A DNA stretch of 17,136 nt from NCBI GenBank assembly GCA_964022225.1, contig CAXIBK010000024.1, positions 1-17,136 of the forward strand, read 5' to 3'. Position numbers and translations under genes: made by a program. Shown one piece after another: positions 14,477 through 17,136 of the stretch. This stretch comes from Perlucidibaca sp964022225 (GTDB lineage: Bacteria > Pseudomonadota > Gammaproteobacteria > Pseudomonadales > Moraxellaceae). How positions within the stretch are numbered: the stretch's first letter is position 1; each line of letters opens with the position of its first letter. The notes beneath the pieces are model-generated. The model was not told where the DNA came from and searched no databases. It saw only the letters and a program-made list of their open reading frames with translations.

Positions 14477-17136
14477 TTGTCTTTGTCGTCTGCTGTAGCC
14501 CGCGTCACTCCCGAAAATATTGACTGGTCTGGCGATCTGCCAGTATTGGCTGAGCGCGAGCGCTTGCAAGCGGCTATTGAAAGCAATCAAGTCATTATTG
14601 TCGCTGGTGAAACGGGCTCAGGGAAAACCACGCAGCTGCCGAAAATCTGCTTGGCGGCAGGTCGTGGGCGCGCCGGCATGATTGGCCATACCCAGCCTCG
14701 TCGTATAGCCGCACGCACGGTGGCGCAACGCATTGCTGATGAGCTTGGCACGACATTGGGGCAGGGTGTTGGTTTTAAAGTGCGATTCAGCGATCAGACT
14801 GCCGAAGAGACTTATCTCAAAGTTATGACTGACGGCGTATTGCTAGCCGAGCTTTCGCGCGATCGATTGCTACGCGCATACGACACATTAATCATCGATG
14901 AAGCTCACGAACGCAGCCTCAACATCGATTTTCTTTTGGGCTATCTAAAAGCACTACTGCCTAAACGCCCCGATTTACGCGTCATTATCACTTCGGCAAC
15001 TATCGATGTTGAGCGCTTTAGTCAGCATTTTACTGGCGCACCCGTGTTCATTGTTGAAGGTCGCAGTTTCCCAGTTGAAATAATGTATGCGCCGATCAGT
15101 GCCGAGCCTAGTAGCGGCGATGAAGACGATGGCTACGAGCTGATAGAAGAGGCCTTGCCACGCGCAGTTGTTGAGGCTGTCGATCAATGCATTGCTTATG
15201 AGCGCACACACAATCGAGCTAGTGGTGACATATTGGTGTTTGCTAGCAGTGAGCGCGAGATTCGCCAACTGGCAGATAATTTGCGCCGTTTTGGCCCGCC
15301 ACATTGTGAGATTTTGCCGCTGTATTCACGGTTGTCGGTGGCGGAACAGCAGAAAGTATTTTCGCAAGGCAAGGGTCGGCGCATTGTCATTGCGACTAAT
15401 GTGGCTGAAACCTCGTTGACCGTGCCCAATATTCACTTTGTTATTGATCCTGGTTTTGCCCGCATCAGCCGCTATTCCTATCGTTCAAAAGTGCAACGCT
15501 TGCCCATTGAGGCTGTGTCGCAGGCCAGTGCTAACCAGCGTGCTGGCCGTTGCGGCCGTGTCGCGCCTGGTTTGTGCATTCGGCTTTATAGCGAGACTGA
15601 CTTTCTCGGTCGTCGTGAATTTACCGACCCTGAGATTCAGCGTACCAACTTAGCCGCTGTGATCTTGCAGATGCAGCTGCTCAAGCTTGGCGACATCAAT
15701 GATTTTCCCTTTTTAGACAAACCCGATAACCGTTTGGTCAATGATGGTTTACGTCTGCTCGATGAGCTCGGCGCACTCGATGCTGAGTTGCGCATCACTG
15801 CCATTGGCAAGCAGCTAGCGCAGCTGCCACTAGATCCACGTTTGGCACGAATGGTTATTGCCGCGGCACCGCTTGGGGCATTGCACGAGGTCTTGGTCAT
15901 CGTCTCTGCGTTATCGGTGCAAGACCCACGTGAACGTCCACACGATAAGCAGCAAGCCGCCGATGAGCGTCATGCGCAATTTCGCCATGAAGACTCTGAC
16001 TTCTTATTCTTCGTGAATTTATGGCAAGTCTTGGCTGAGCAAAAAACTGAGCTAACCGAGCGTCAGCGTCGTGAGTTTGCCCGCAAGCACTTTTTGTCGT
16101 GGATGCGACTACGGGAATGGCGTGAAACTTATCGCCAACTGACGCAGCAATGCGAGCGTATGGGCCTCAATATCAACCGCGAGCCCGCGCCTTATGAGCC
16201 AATACATCGTGCCATGCTCACGGGCTTGCTGTCGCAAATTGCCCATAAAACCGAAGAACGTGAATACCAGGCGCCACGTAATCAAAAGGCGCTAATTTTC
16301 CCCGGCTCCGTGCTTAGCAAAAAAAGCCCGCCTTGGATTATGGCGGCTGAACTTGTCGAAACTCATCGTGTCTATTTGCGTTTAGTGGCGAAAATTACGC
16401 CGGAGTGGATTGAGCATTTGGCGCAGCCGTGGCTCAAGCGCAGCTATTCGGAGCCACATTGGCGCAGAAAACAGGGCAGGGTTATGGCCTATGAGCAGTC
16501 GGCATTATTTGGCCTTATTTTACATTCGCGGCAGTTAGTTAATTACGAAGCTATTGCGCGTGTTGAGTCGCGTGAAATCTTTATTCGCGATGCCTTAGTG
16601 ACTGGCGATATCAGCATCAAAGCGCCATTCCTGAAGCATAACCAAGCACTTATTGATGATGTCGCGCGCATCGAAGACAAAACTCGACGTCGAGATTTAT
16701 TGGTCGATGAGCACACGCTTTATAGCTTTTATGAGCAGCGCATTCCGACCGATGTTGCCAGCCAAAAAAGCTTCGAAGATTGGCGTCATCGTATTGAGAA
16801 AGCTGAGCCGAAGGTGTTATTTCTCACTGCTGAAGATGTATTGGCGAAAGCAGCCGCTGAAAATACTGAGCAGGACTTTCCCGACACCATTGCTATTGCT
16901 GGCCATGAGCTGGCATTGAGCTATCACTTTGAGCCTGGCCACGATGCCGACGGCGTTACCTTGCGCATTCCTGCTGGTCTACTGCATGAAGTGTCGGAAG
17001 ATCGCTTAGATTGGCTGGTGCCAGGCCTTCTTGCCGATAAAATTGAGGCGATGCTGCGTGGCTTGCCAAAAAGCTATCGCCGCCAACTGGTGCCACTACC
17101 AGATACCGCGGCACAGTTAGTCAATCAGCTCAACTT
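14477..17136 (+). CDS. hrpA: ATP-dependent RNA helicase HrpA (3' end outside window)
   Basis: HrpA is a large DEAH-box RNA helicase, implicated in E. coli in mRNA processing and rescue of stalled ribosomes. The frame stays open from the start to the right edge, about 886 residues of a family that reaches about 1300. Helicase motifs are GETGSGKT (44-51), DEAH (141-144), SAT (173-175) and QRAGRCGR (354-361). Winged-helix, ratchet and OB-fold regions follow (for example FPGSVLSKKSPPW), then the HrpA-specific extension, which argues against HrpB. No in-frame ATG exists between the upstream stop (14420) and the Walker A motif, so initiation is at GTG or TTG. TTG 14477 is preferred because GAGGTG (14465-14470) lies six bases upstream; GTG 14468 or 14456 are alternatives. 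The N-terminus is shorter than in E. coli by roughly 60 residues. No promoter is obvious after the terminator. Confidence 0.93.
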   Translation, partial: MSLSSAVARVTPENIDWSGDLPVLAERERLQAAIESNQVIIVAGETGSGKTTQLPKICLAAGRGRAGMIGHTQPRRIAARTVAQRIADELGTTLGQGVGFKVRFSDQTAEETYLKVMTDGVLLAELSRDRLLRAYDTLIIDEAHERSLNIDFLLGYLKALLPKRPDLRVIITSATIDVERFSQHFTGAPVFIVEGRSFPVEIMYAPISAEPSSGDEDDGYELIEEALPRAVVEAVDQCIAYERTHNRASGDILVFASSEREIRQLADNLRRFGPPHCEILPLYSRLSVAEQQKVFSQGKGRRIVIATNVAETSLTVPNIHFVIDPGFARISRYSYRSKVQRLPIEAVSQASANQRAGRCGRVAPGLCIRLYSETDFLGRREFTDPEIQRTNLAAVILQMQLLKLGDINDFPFLDKPDNRLVNDGLRLLDELGALDAELRITAIGKQLAQLPLDPRLARMVIAAAPLGALHEVLVIVSALSVQDPRERPHDKQQAADERHAQFRHEDSDFLFFVNLWQVLAEQKTELTERQRREFARKHFLSWMRLREWRETYRQLTQQCERMGLNINREPAPYEPIHRAMLTGLLSQIAHKTEEREYQAPRNQKALIFPGSVLSKKSPPWIMAAELVETHRVYLRLVAKITPEWIEHLAQPWLKRSYSEPHWRRKQGRVMAYEQSALFGLILHSRQLVNYEAIARVESREIFIRDALVTGDISIKAPFLKHNQALIDDVARIEDKTRRRDLLVDEHTLYSFYEQRIPTDVASQKSFEDWRHRIEKAEPKVLFLTAEDVLAKAAAENTEQDFPDTIAIAGHELALSYHFEPGHDADGVTLRIPAGLLHEVSEDRLDWLVPGLLADKIEAMLRGLPKSYRRQLVPLPDTAAQLVNQLN

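Noticed and set aside
14975..15304. Minus-strand frame of 109 codons inside hrpA
   Set aside because: It is antisense to the continuous, motif-bearing helicase frame; no support for a real gene.
14477..17136. hrpA possibly broken by frameshift, since many short frames lie in this stretch
   Set aside because: Codon-by-codon reading shows one uninterrupted frame from before Walker A to the right edge; the short frames are shadows.
1..17136. Mobile elements, CRISPR arrays, tRNA or rRNA genes, riboswitches
   Set aside because: No repeat arrays, transposase-like frames, terminal inverted repeats or RNA-gene signatures were seen; gene order and base composition look uniform and chromosomal.

Overview
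The window looks like ordinary chromosome from a gammaproteobacterium. By gene content and protein style it resembles Pseudomonadales, Cellvibrionales or related marine groups. The evidence is a class 2 (quinone-linked) PyrD, the fused RlmKL methyltransferase, a YcgL protein beside RNase D, FadD beside HrpA, and an E. coli-like pepN-pyrD-rlmKL order. GC content appears to be around 50%. I see no phage, transposon, CRISPR, tRNA or rRNA signal, and no gene-free stretch longer than about 90 bases.

Layout. Bases 1-646 hold the C-terminal end of aminopeptidase N (pepN). A GC-rich perfect palindrome and a consensus -10 box follow. Then comes pyrD-rlmKL-glutaredoxin-like protein (737-4263), packed with a 4-base overlap and a 3-base gap. 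After an 86-base spacer with a good promoter candidate, a long collinear run (4350-9868) encodes an acyl-CoA dehydrogenase, RNase D, YcgL, a small polytopic membrane protein, a MoxR-type AAA+ ATPase, a CoxE-like von Willebrand A protein and an exported DUF1499 protein. A perfect hairpin separates this run from a convergent alpha/beta hydrolase (9902-10927, minus strand). That gene is divergent, with only 39 bases between start codons, from an M61 metallopeptidase with a PDZ domain. The peptidase is followed by a FadD acyl-CoA ligase, and that unit ends in a clear intrinsic terminator. The N-terminal two thirds of the DEAH-box RNA helicase HrpA then runs off the right edge.

Functional themes. 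One theme is RNA and ribosome work: RlmKL methylates 23S rRNA, RNase D trims tRNA 3' ends, and HrpA is an RNA helicase acting on translation. A second is acyl-lipid use: a monoacylglycerol-lipase-like hydrolase, FadD and an acyl-CoA dehydrogenase.

The least explained part is the four-gene stretch at 6982-9868 (membrane protein, MoxR ATPase, VWA protein, exported DUF1499 protein). It resembles a MoxR/VWA chaperone module without an obvious client enzyme nearby. Everything else is well-known housekeeping, and I found no clear evidence of a wholly new system.
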